The notes: generated by a model not told the origin, from the letters alone. Shown: positions 1 through 5,329, counted from the first letter of the stretch. The stretch is DNA of 7,390 nucleotides from an uncultured Emergencia sp. (GCA_937997955.1 CALLDR010000208.1:1-7390), one strand, 5' to 3'. Program-made: numbers and translations.

Positions 1-165
1 AAGACATCGACGGGAACAAAGAACTTCTATATCAACACCAAGGAACTGAAGAAAGGCACCAGATACTTCTACAAAGTAAGAGGTGTTCGAGTCATCAATG
101 GTGAGAAGGTTTATACTCAGTGGTCCAACAAGGCCTGGAGAATTTCCAGAGTCAACAGAAAATAA
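1..165 (+). CDS. C-terminal tail of a fibronectin type III-like surface protein (5' partial)
   Basis: Frame 1 is open from the first base to the TAA at 163-165 and gives 54 residues of a longer protein that begins outside the window. The segment GTRYFYKVRGVRVINGEKVY followed by TQWSNKAW resembles the last two strands of a fibronectin type III repeat, where a conserved Tyr-x-hydrophobic-Arg strand leads to a turn and a Ser-Trp/Asn strand. Such repeats are common at the C-terminus of large secreted or cell-wall proteins of gut Clostridia, where they act as spacers or binding modules. No LPxTG sorting signal or membrane anchor is present in the visible tail; the basic ending RISRVNRK is typical of such Fn3 termini. 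The catalytic or adhesive part, if any, lies upstream and cannot be judged. A terminator follows after about 25 bp. Confidence 0.72.
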   Translation, partial: KTSTGTKNFYINTKELKKGTRYFYKVRGVRVINGEKVYTQWSNKAWRISRVNRK

Positions 166-183
166 CTCTAAAATTAACCTTTG

Positions 184-247
184 CAGACAGCCTGCGTCGA
201 AATGCTTCGACGCGGGCCGCCTGCTTTTTTGGTCCGCAGGCAGTCTG
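184..247 (+). terminator. Terminator with nested inverted repeat after the Fn3 protein gene
   Basis: The inner hairpin has arms 190-201 and 206-217 (12 bp with one G-U pair, loop AATGC-like). T6 lies at 225-230, seven bases past the stem. An outer pair, 184-195 with 236-247, matches at 11 of 12 positions and encloses both the hairpin and the T-run. The inner hairpin plus T-run is enough for an intrinsic terminator, although the gap before the T-run is longer than usual; GCCTGC 219-224 with GCAGGC 236-241 is a competing fold. Confidence 0.6.
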
Positions 248-249
248 TC

Positions 250-565
250 TCTGAAGAGCTTACCATGAAATCAAAATGGTCATTCCTGTCTTTCACTGCC
301 GAACTGAGCAAAAAGCGAAACTCTGCCGGGGAGCATGACGGTCTTAATACCTTTGATCTGATATACTTGTTTTTAAATTACAGCAAAACTTGATTTTCTG
401 CCGCAAAAATCAGGAACTTTCAGCCTGTGGCAGTGAGGAAACAGCAATTTCTGGTGTGGACGGCGACGCATTTCCTCTGACGAAGCCTAAAATTTAGAAA
501 GAGTTCCGTTTTTTAGGCCATATTCACCCAAAAGACAGGAAAGGCCTTTTTGCTTTAGCTTTTTC
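250..565. other. Gene-free stretch with several hairpins and short repeats
   Basis: No coding frame here is convincing: the short open frames lack ribosome binding sites and resemble no family I know. The visible structure is a 11-bp inverted repeat TTCCTGTCTTT at 283-293 with its complement at 531-541, which encloses three local hairpins: 398-405 with 426-433, 435-441 with 471-477, and 485-492 with 511-518. TCAGGAACTT occurs at 410-419 and again at 575-584, each preceded by TGATTTT. The stretch is AT-richer than the flanking genes. It could be a decayed mobile element, a structured RNA, or the long upstream region of the next gene; the sequence does not decide. Confidence 0.4.
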
Positions 566-594
566 TTGTGATTTTCAGGAACTTAGAGTATACT
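566..594 (+). promoter_or_regulatory. Sigma-A type promoter of the DUF1703 gene
   Basis: A -35 box TTGTGA at 566-571 and a -10 box TATACT at 589-594 are separated by 17 bp. The -10 matches consensus at 5 of 6 positions and the -35 at 4 of 6. The predicted start near 601 leaves a purine-rich leader of about 40 nt before the ATG at 642. Confidence 0.55.
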
Positions 595-641
595 AAGAGA
601 AAGAGAAGAGAAAGAAACGCATAGAAGCGAGGTGAGGGCAG

Positions 642-2330
642 ATGAAGAAACCGATTCCGATTGGATATGAAGATATAAAGGAACTCATAGACAAGAATTT
701 GTATTACGTGGATAAGACCATGGCGCTGAAGGATTTTGTGGATGAACATTCTAAGGTGACTCTGTTCACCCGGCCGAGACGCTTCGGCAAGACGCTGAAC
801 CAGAGCATGTTCAGGAGATTCTTTGAAGATGAGCGGAAGCCGGACGGCAGCAAAATCGACAACGGCTACATCTTCGATGATCTTGCCATATCCAAATGCG
901 GGGAGACCTATCTGCGTCACCAGCAGCAGTATCCGGTAATCAACCTGTCGCTGAAATCGGGGAAACAGCCGAGTTACGAGATGGCCTATAAAAGCCTGGT
1001 TGACGAGATCATCAGGGAATTCCAGCGCCATTCGTATATCCTCCTGGATGATAAACTAGAACATCGGGATCGACAGATTTTTCAGGCTATCGCTCGTGAA
1101 GAAGCTGAAGATATCCAATATGCTAAGGCTCTGGGGACATTATCTAAAATGCTGGAAAAATACCACGGCCGCAAAACCATCATCCTCATCGACGAATACG
1201 ACGTGCCGTTGGAAAACGCCTGGTTTTCGGGTTTCTATGATGAGATGATCGGCTTTATCCGTTCCCTCTTTGAGTCGGCGCTGAAGACCAACGACAGCTT
1301 AGAATTCGCTGTGATCACCGGGTGTCTTCGGATCAGCAGGGAGAGCATCTTCACCGGACTGAACAACCTGAAGATCGATTCTGTCCAGAGAACCGGCTAT
1401 GGAGATGCCTTTGGATTTACGGAAGCAGAGGTAGAGGCTATGCTGGATTACTACGACTTAGGTGATAAGTTTCCGGAAGTAAAACAGTGGTATGATGGGT
1501 ATCGCTTTGGCAATAAGGAAATCTACAACCCGTGGAGCATTATCAATTACGTGGACGACATGAACCGGGATCCAGAGATGCTGCCTTGCGCTTATTGGTC
1601 AAACACCTCTTCCAACAGCATCATTCGTGAGCTGGTAGAGGAGGCAGATGAGGAAACCAAGGGAGAGATCGAGCAACTGATCGCGGGTGAAACTCTGGAA
1701 AAGCCGATACACGAAGACATCACTTACGGGGATATCCACGAGTCCAAGGACAACCTGTGGAATTTCTTGTACTTCACCGGCTACCTGAAGTCCTGCGGGC
1801 AGAGATATGACGGTGAGACTACCTATGTGAAGATGGCGATCCCTAACACGGAGATTCGTACTATATACAAGGATACCGTCAGAACATGGTTTGACAAAAA
1901 GGTGAGGAACGACGACAGACGCCCATTGATCAGAGCCATCGAAAAGGGGGACTGCGCCGCCATGGAGGACATCATCAACGGCCAGCTGCGGGATACCATC
2001 AGCTTTTTCGACTATCAGGAGAACTATTACCATGGATTCCTGACAGGTCTGCTGAAAGGGGCTGGAAACTATCGGGTAGCCTCTAATCGGGAAAACGGCG
2101 CGGGAAGAACCGATATCACCTTGGAGGAAAGCAAATTCCGCGGAAGAGGCGTGATCCTGGAGATCAAGGTGACAAAGGACATCCGGCAAATGGAAGAGAA
2201 GTGCCGGGAAGCCCTGGAGCAGATTGAAGAAAATCATTACGAGGACGGTCTGGTCAGCGACGGCTACAGCCCGATCCTGAAGTACGGCGTTTGCTTCTTT
2301 AAGAAGGGATGCATGGTGATGAAGGCGTAG
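642..2330 (+). CDS. AAA-ATPase-like / PD-(D/E)XK nuclease-like protein, DUF1703 family
   Basis: This 562-residue protein has the usual length and layout of the AAA-ATPase-like (PF09820) plus DUF1703 / PDDEXK_9 (PF08011) family. The N-terminus has the family opening PIGYEDIKELIDKNLYYVDK, then a P-loop-like RPRRFGKT at residues 44-51, a Walker B-like ILIDEYD at about 181-187 and the family signature TGCLRISRESIFTGLNN near 226-242. The C-terminal domain carries the nuclease-like motif Asp491 ... Glu507-x-Lys509, so both the ATPase and nuclease cores look intact. A GGTGAGG ribosome binding site supports the ATG at 642. The gene is monocistronic, with its own promoter and terminator. The family is widespread and often multicopy in Bacteroidetes and Clostridia, sometimes in bacteria with many near-identical copies; its biological role is not established to my knowledge. 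Nuclease activity is inferred from motifs only. Confidence 0.9.
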   Translation: MKKPIPIGYEDIKELIDKNLYYVDKTMALKDFVDEHSKVTLFTRPRRFGKTLNQSMFRRFFEDERKPDGSKIDNGYIFDDLAISKCGETYLRHQQQYPVINLSLKSGKQPSYEMAYKSLVDEIIREFQRHSYILLDDKLEHRDRQIFQAIAREEAEDIQYAKALGTLSKMLEKYHGRKTIILIDEYDVPLENAWFSGFYDEMIGFIRSLFESALKTNDSLEFAVITGCLRISRESIFTGLNNLKIDSVQRTGYGDAFGFTEAEVEAMLDYYDLGDKFPEVKQWYDGYRFGNKEIYNPWSIINYVDDMNRDPEMLPCAYWSNTSSNSIIRELVEEADEETKGEIEQLIAGETLEKPIHEDITYGDIHESKDNLWNFLYFTGYLKSCGQRYDGETTYVKMAIPNTEIRTIYKDTVRTWFDKKVRNDDRRPLIRAIEKGDCAAMEDIINGQLRDTISFFDYQENYYHGFLTGLLKGAGNYRVASNRENGAGRTDITLEESKFRGRGVILEIKVTKDIRQMEEKCREALEQIEENHYEDGLVSDGYSPILKYGVCFFKKGCMVMKA

Positions 2331-2385
2331 GTCATCTACAGTTGTATCCGAATATATCAGAAATCAGCAGCTTGGAATTATAAAT

Positions 2386-2410
2386 ATGGCGGCCTTCCGG
2401 CCGCCGTTTT
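2386..2410 (+). terminator. Intrinsic terminator of the DUF1703 gene
   Basis: The arms GGCGGCC (2388-2394) and GGCCGCC (2399-2405) form a perfect 7-bp GC-rich stem with a TTCC loop, extendable by a U-G and an A-T pair. TTTT follows at 2407-2410. It lies 56 bp after the stop codon. Confidence 0.75.
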
Positions 2411-2631
2411 CATGCAGTTATCACAAGTAGCAAATGAAGAAGCAGTTCCCTTCATAGAGGATTTTCAGTTGAACATGGAGTACGACGAAAATGGAAAACG
2501 GAAGAATCTCCATGCGCGTCCTAAAATCGCGATTTTTTCGCCGCCGCAGGATGTTTTTTCCTGTCTTTCGCGGTCAAAAGACAGGAAAAACCCTCTTTAT
2601 TGGCGTGTTACTGTCGTATCCTGGCGCTGTT
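2411..2631. other. Gene-free convergent interval, no supported gene
   Basis: This interval separates the DUF1703 gene from the 3' end of the minus-strand exonuclease gene. An open frame of 83 codons starts at 2412, but its ATG follows a terminator directly with no ribosome binding site, and its sequence resembles no family I know. The interval holds the perfect palindrome AAAATCGCGATTTT at 2523-2536 and the strong inverted repeat at 2555-2590, listed separately. No intrinsic terminator with a proper 3' T-run was found for the exonuclease gene. Confidence 0.5.
2555..2590. repeat. Perfect 14-bp-arm inverted repeat
   Basis: TTTTTCCTGTCTTT at 2555-2568 is exactly repeated as its complement at 2577-2590, around the 8-base centre CGCGGTCA. 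In both reading directions the T-run comes before the stem and the A-run after it, which is the reverse of an intrinsic terminator. The core TTCCTGTCTTT also occurs as an inverted pair upstream of the DUF1703 gene (283-293 and 531-541). A recombination or protein binding site, or the fused ends of a small element, are possible explanations. Confidence 0.7.
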
Positions 2632-3630
2632 TTACCAGGCCAGATTCTCAAAGAAGACCTTGAGGAAGGCGTTGATCTCCATATAGTTGGTCACTTTATG
2701 GTCCTGTGTGATCAGATACCCGTTGACGACAGACGGGTATTTTTCTATTTTTTGCACGGCCTCTTCACCCAGGACCGCCAGGGCGTCCAGATACAGGGCG
2801 CCGGCCTCCGCCTGTCCCGGAATCTGCAGCTCAAAGGTCCGGCTGGACCGGTTCATGATCAGGGTGTACGGCCTGGCGTCTGTGGGGAAGGAGATGAAGT
2901 CCTTTGGATCCGCCAGCTGGAAGCCTTCCGCGCAGAGGTCCCGTCCCGCCAGCTGGATCTTGGCGACGGAGCAGTCCCCCGCGAGAAATCCCTGCCGGAA
3001 CATGGCACGGTGGAAGTCGGTCTTGACTATGATGGGAAGTAGCCGGTACAGCTGGATCACGTCGTCGTGGTTGTGAAGCAGAATCTGCCGCTCCAGCTGG
3101 AAGGCGTGGGAGGCCATGTAGCGCTCGTAGAGGGCCACGCTTTCAGCGCCTGAGATCTCGTCGTCGCGGCCGTCGGACAGGCCCAGGTACTGTTCCAGGC
3201 TCTTCTGCTTCAGGCTGGGAAGGATCTGGCGCAGGGGCGAGTGGCCGCTTACGATCTGATACAGGTCCAGATCATAGGGCGGCCGGAAGCGCAGACCGTG
3301 CTTTTTGGCCCGCTTCTCCACGAAGGGAATGTCAAAGTGGCGGCCGTTGTAGGTGATCACGTAGTCCACGCTGTCCAGGATTCGTATGGTCTCCGCCAGC
3401 AGCTGTCTTTCGTCGTCCGGGCGGTCGGCAAACAGCTGGATCACCTGAGCCTGATCCGGGGACTGGCCGCCGTCAAAGCGCAGGATGCCCGACAGGATCA
3501 CCTTGCAGTAGACGGGGGACAATCCGGTGGTCTCGATATCGAAGACGGCGAAAGGCCGGTTCCCGAAGTACTGTTCCATGAGTCTGGACGCGAAGGGCTG
3601 CAGCCGCAGTTTATCTATGATGGTTTTCAT
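2632..3630 (-). CDS. YprB-type ribonuclease H-like 3'-5' exonuclease
   Basis: The 332-residue product has an RNase H-like exonuclease fold of the DEDD superfamily (RNase_H_2, PF13482; B. subtilis YprB is the reference). ExoI is FDIETTGL at residues 30-37 (Asp31, Glu33). ExoII is ITYNGRHFDIPFV at 92-104 (Asp100). ExoIII is HNHDDV at 186-191, with Asp190 as the probable last metal ligand and His186 in the place of the usual His/Tyr. All four acidic metal ligands are therefore present. The C-terminal third, after about residue 200, does not match anything I recognise and lacks the tetratricopeptide-like repeats of longer YprB proteins. The ATG at 3628-3630 is preceded by GTGAGG at good spacing. 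It is transcribed alone, convergent with the DUF1703 gene, from a promoter behind a ~115-nt leader. The substrate is unknown; nucleic acid trimming is inferred. Confidence 0.85.
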   Translation of the reverse strand: MKTIIDKLRLQPFASRLMEQYFGNRPFAVFDIETTGLSPVYCKVILSGILRFDGGQSPDQAQVIQLFADRPDDERQLLAETIRILDSVDYVITYNGRHFDIPFVEKRAKKHGLRFRPPYDLDLYQIVSGHSPLRQILPSLKQKSLEQYLGLSDGRDDEISGAESVALYERYMASHAFQLERQILLHNHDDVIQLYRLLPIIVKTDFHRAMFRQGFLAGDCSVAKIQLAGRDLCAEGFQLADPKDFISFPTDARPYTLIMNRSSRTFELQIPGQAEAGALYLDALAVLGEEAVQKIEKYPSVVNGYLITQDHKVTNYMEINAFLKVFFENLAW

Positions 3631-3653
3631 TGGATTACCTCACACATGCCCGT

Positions 3654-3685
3654 AAAAACAAAATAGACCGCAGGGGTGCAGTCTA
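3654..3685 (-). terminator. Intrinsic terminator in the leader of the exonuclease gene
   Basis: Read on the minus strand, arms 3685-3677 and 3672-3664 form a 9-bp stem (one U-G pair) with loop CCCC. It is followed directly by TTTTGTTTTT (3663-3654). It stands between the promoter and the gene it should serve, so it must be either regulated or leaky, or the end of an independent short transcript. Confidence 0.65.
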
Positions 3686-3723
3686 CTTTGCTCAAAAGGG
3701 GTATTGGGATTAGAGATTAATGA

Positions 3724-3742
3724 GGTTATCAGGGGGATAACC
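3724..3742. promoter_or_regulatory. Perfect inverted repeat at the start of the minus-strand transcript
   Basis: GGTTATC (3724-3730) and GATAACC (3736-3742) flank the five bases AGGGG. The repeat covers about +2 to +20 of the predicted minus-strand transcript, a typical place for a repressor operator. It could equally act as a 5' RNA hairpin that protects the transcript. The sequence does not tell these apart. Confidence 0.45.
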
Positions 3743-3750
3743 ACAATTGA

Positions 3751-3779
3751 ATTATACCTAATTTAGTCGAAAAATGCAA
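3751..3779 (-). promoter_or_regulatory. Sigma-A type promoter for the leader and exonuclease gene
   Basis: On the minus strand, -35 TTGCAT (plus coordinates 3774-3779) and a perfect -10 TATAAT (3751-3756) are separated by 17 bp. The -35 is a weak match (3 of 6), but the A-tracts upstream of it (3782-3820) could act as an UP element. Confidence 0.6.
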
Positions 3780-3820
3780 GTAAAAATCGAAAAAAAATGA
3801 AAAAGAATATTTTTTGTTTT
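3770..3820. other. Phased A/T tracts, probably curved DNA
   Basis: Runs of five to eight A or T lie at 3770-3774, 3782-3786, 3790-3797, 3800-3804 and 3810-3815. Their centres are roughly one helical turn (8-12 bp) apart. The tracts sit between the divergent promoters of the exonuclease gene and spoVS, where curvature or UP-element contact with RNA polymerase could influence both. Confidence 0.5.
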
Positions 3821-3853
3821 ACGATTGTACAACTTTTTGTGAATAGAAACAAG

Positions 3854-3859
3854 TATAAT
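3854..3859 (+). promoter_or_regulatory. -10 box of the spoVS promoter
   Basis: TATAAT at 3854-3859 matches the sigma-A consensus exactly and would start transcription near 3866, about 30 nt before the ATG. No good -35 lies at 16-18 bp; TTGTAC at 3825-3830 is 23 bp away. B. subtilis spoVS is known to use sigma-H, but no convincing sigma-H pair (AGGA-type -35 with GAAT -10) was found here. TTTAGTCGAA at 3762-3771 is a near match to a Spo0A box and is only suggestive. Confidence 0.5.
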
Positions 3860-3895
3860 AGAGAAAACGAAACATTTCTAAGGGAGGAAAACAGT

Positions 3896-4156
3896 ATGGA
3901 AATATTAAAAGTTTCAGCTAAGTCAAATCCGAATTCGGTAGCAGGTGCTTTAGCAGGTGTTTTAAGGGAAAAGGGAGGTGCTGAGATTCAGGCCATCGGT
4001 GCGGGAGCGCTGAATCAGGCAGTAAAGGCGACAGCCATCGCGAGAGGTTTCGTAGCGCCAAGCGGTATCGACCTGGTGTGTGTTCCGGCGTTTACGGATA
4101 TTGAGATCGAAGGTGAGGAGAGAACGGCCATCAAACTGATCGTAGAGCCTAGATAA
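3896..4156 (+). CDS. spoVS: Stage V sporulation protein S
   Basis: The 86-residue product has the exact usual length of SpoVS and its highly conserved sequence, opening MEILKVSAKSNPNSVAGALA and including the QAIGAGALNQAVKATAIARG and PAFTDIEIEGEERTAIKLIV blocks. SpoVS is a small, Alba-fold-like, probably nucleic acid-binding protein. In B. subtilis its loss blocks coat assembly and maturation at stage V and also affects septation and autolysin expression. The start is ATG 3896, set by GGGAGG at 3882-3887. The frame stays open upstream to an ATG at 3797, but that extension would include the -10 box and is not homologous. The gene is monocistronic: it has its own promoter and a strong terminator. 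Homologues also occur in non-sporulating bacteria, so it is suggestive of, not proof of, sporulation. Confidence 0.97.
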   Translation: MEILKVSAKSNPNSVAGALAGVLREKGGAEIQAIGAGALNQAVKATAIARGFVAPSGIDLVCVPAFTDIEIEGEERTAIKLIVEPR

Positions 4157-4185
4157 AAGGAGGCTGGTCAGAGATGACGATGTAA
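4156..4185 (+). other. Perfect Shine-Dalgarno followed by a three-codon open frame
   Basis: AAAGGAGG at 4156-4163 overlaps the spoVS stop codon and is followed, ten bases later, by ATG ACG ATG TAA (4174-4185). The terminator stem begins at the next base. It is either the remains of a lost downstream gene or a minimal open frame without a useful product. Confidence 0.3.
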
Positions 4186-4224
4186 GGGGAACCCTGCGGA
4201 AGAGGGTTCCCCAATTTTTGTTTT
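4186..4224 (+). terminator. Intrinsic terminator of spoVS
   Basis: The arms GGGGAACCCT (4186-4195) and AGGGTTCCCC (4203-4212) form a perfect 10-bp stem with a seven-base loop. A T-rich tail follows (TTTTT 4215-4219, TTTT 4221-4224). Confidence 0.92.
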
Positions 4225-4252
4225 CAGAGCTGTGGCGTCAAAGAAAGAGTCG

Positions 4253-4261
4253 TGATATAAT
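4253..4261 (+). promoter_or_regulatory. Extended -10 promoter of the Nudix gene
   Basis: TGATATAAT at 4253-4261 contains a perfect TATAAT (4256-4261) with an upstream TG dinucleotide, an extended -10 element that reduces the need for a -35. No good -35 is visible. The predicted start near 4268 gives a ~26-nt leader holding the GGGAGG ribosome binding site (4278-4283). Confidence 0.65.
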
Positions 4262-4293
4262 AGATAAGAGACAGACTGGGGAGGAATGATATT

Positions 4294-4860
4294 ATGACAT
4301 TTGAAGAAAAGACTGTGGGCACGGAGAGAATCTATGAGGGGAAGATCATCAACGTCCGCAGGGATCAGGTGACGGTGGAAAACGGCCTGTCCTACAGGGA
4401 GATCGTAGAGCACAGCGGCGGCAGCGTTATCGCGGCCGTTACAGACGACGGCCAGATGATCATGGTCCGTCAATACAGAAAACCGGCGGAGCGGGTCATG
4501 CTGGAGGTCCCGGCAGGCAAGATCGATCCCGGGGAAGCGCCTTATGAGGCGGCAGTACGGGAGCTGAAGGAGGAAACCGGCTATACGGCGGAACACATGG
4601 AGCTGATGACAAGAATGTATCCTTCTGTGGGGTACGCGGAGGAGCTTCTGTACATCTATCTGGCGACAGGCCTGACGCCGGGGGAGACCCACTTTGATGA
4701 AAACGAGGCCATCGATATCGAAAGCTATCCGGTGGACCAGCTCTACGACATGGTCATGGCTGGACAGATCGAGGACGGCAAGTCTCAGGTGGCCATTTTG
4801 ATGGTCAAAGGACGCCTTGCAGAAGGACGGCTTCCAAAATACTGGAAACAGCCAGAATGA
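4294..4860 (+). CDS. nudF: Nudix hydrolase, ADP-ribose pyrophosphatase
   Basis: The 188-residue product hydrolyses ADP-ribose, and possibly related nucleoside diphosphate sugars, to AMP and ribose 5-phosphate, judging by family. The Nudix box is complete: Gly75-x5-Glu81-x7-Arg89-Glu90-x2-Glu93-Glu94-x-Gly96, where the Glu residues bind the catalytic magnesium ions. The upstream strand with MVRQYRKPAERVMLEVPAGK is the typical ADP-ribose pyrophosphatase signature, and the proline that defines the ADPRase subgroup lies in the segment after the box. GGGAGG at 4278-4283 supports the ATG at 4294. A terminator ends spoVS upstream, so this is a separate transcription unit. Its last 56 bp overlap the end of the convergent spoIIM, and no terminator is visible downstream. 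The NudF symbol follows the B. subtilis neighbourhood; the exact substrate is inferred. Confidence 0.92.
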   Translation: MTFEEKTVGTERIYEGKIINVRRDQVTVENGLSYREIVEHSGGSVIAAVTDDGQMIMVRQYRKPAERVMLEVPAGKIDPGEAPYEAAVRELKEETGYTAEHMELMTRMYPSVGYAEELLYIYLATGLTPGETHFDENEAIDIESYPVDQLYDMVMAGQIEDGKSQVAILMVKGRLAEGRLPKYWKQPE

Positions 4861-5329
4861 GGAAGCACAGCAGATAGCCGCGCAGGCATGAGGTGAGACA
4901 GCCGCGCAGCTTGGACGGCTGATGGAAGTTTTCTCTGATCAGGCGGGCGGTCTGGACAGAGAGGAAGATCAAAGCCATGTAAGCGGGGATCTTGAACAGG
5001 CCGCGGGGAAGCAGGGCAGCCAGCAGGATGCCGAAGGCTTTGTCCGCGCCGCAGGACAGGATATAGGCGGCGGAAAATCCCAGAGAAAAGGTCTTTCCCA
5101 GGGCCAGCAGGGCTACGGCCGGCATGAGGACTACGGTGCAGGAAAAGATCAGGGACGCCAGCACGGTAAGGGCGTCGCTCTTCAGGTAATCCAGGATCGC
5201 AGTGCCGGCGGCCGGCAGATCTGTGGACAGCTGGAAACGGCCGGACGGGACGAGGATCTCGGTGAAGACTCCCGCGGAAAAACTGATGATGACGATCAGG
5301 GAAATGATCAACACGTGATTTTTGTTCAT
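4805..5329 (-). CDS. spoIIM: Stage II sporulation protein M-like membrane protein
   Basis: The 174-residue hydrophobic protein fits the SpoIIM family (PF01944), which in B. subtilis forms the DMP complex with SpoIID and SpoIIP, needed for peptidoglycan remodelling during engulfment; SpoIIM is its membrane anchor. Membrane segments appear at about residues 6-23, 54-77, 79-92, 98-107, 111-125 and 150-170. LLPRGLFKIPAY at 106-117 matches the conserved Leu-Pro-x-Gly ... Ile-Pro-Ala motif of the family. The start is ATG 5327-5329, with AGGAGG (5336-5341 in plus coordinates) six bases upstream. A TTG at 5342-5344 would add five residues but overlaps that ribosome binding site. The protein is a little shorter than B. 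subtilis SpoIIM (about 214). It is encoded on the strand opposite to nudF and xerD, unlike in B. subtilis, and its end overlaps the Nudix gene. Confidence 0.87.
   Translation of the reverse strand: MNKNHVLIISLIVIISFSAGVFTEILVPSGRFQLSTDLPAAGTAILDYLKSDALTVLASLIFSCTVVLMPAVALLALGKTFSLGFSAAYILSCGADKAFGILLAALLPRGLFKIPAYMALIFLSVQTARLIRENFHQPSKLRGCLTSCLRGYLLCFLILAVSSILEAVLLQGVL

Larger units (their letters stand above)
3654..3744 (-). ncRNA. Short leader RNA or small RNA candidate with C-rich loops
   Basis: Transcription from the minus-strand promoter at 3751-3779 should start near 3744. The first structure is a 7-bp hairpin (3724-3742) with a CCCCT loop. An AU-rich single-stranded part with CCC (3706-3708) and CCCC (3698-3701) follows. 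A 9-bp terminator hairpin with a CCCC loop and a U-run ends at 3654. The product would be about 90 nt. Either it is an attenuated 5' leader of the exonuclease gene, whose ATG lies 24 nt further on, or a free small RNA. No T-box, preQ1, SAM or other riboswitch core that I know was recognised. Confidence 0.4.

Noticed and set aside
181..393. Open frame of 70 codons upstream of the DUF1703 gene
   Set aside because: It starts with TTG inside the terminator stem, has no ribosome binding site, and resembles no known family; a later ATG at 265 is also without a ribosome binding site.
1599..2237. 212-codon minus-strand frame within the DUF1703 gene
   Set aside because: The plus frame has both ATPase and nuclease-like motifs; the minus frame has none and no ribosome binding site.
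2412..2663. Open frame of 83 codons after the DUF1703 gene
   Set aside because: Its ATG follows directly on a terminator with no ribosome binding site, it crosses the strong inverted repeat, and it runs into the end of the minus-strand exonuclease gene.
3664..3685. T-box antiterminator or other known riboswitch in the exonuclease leader
   Set aside because: The T-box GGGUGG-ACCGCG element and specifier stem are missing, and no known aptamer core was recognised; the gene is also not an amino acid-related target.
3797..3895. 33-codon in-frame N-terminal extension of SpoVS
   Set aside because: It would contain the TATAAT box and A-tracts, has no ribosome binding site, and the 86-residue form matches the family length with a good AGGGAGG site.
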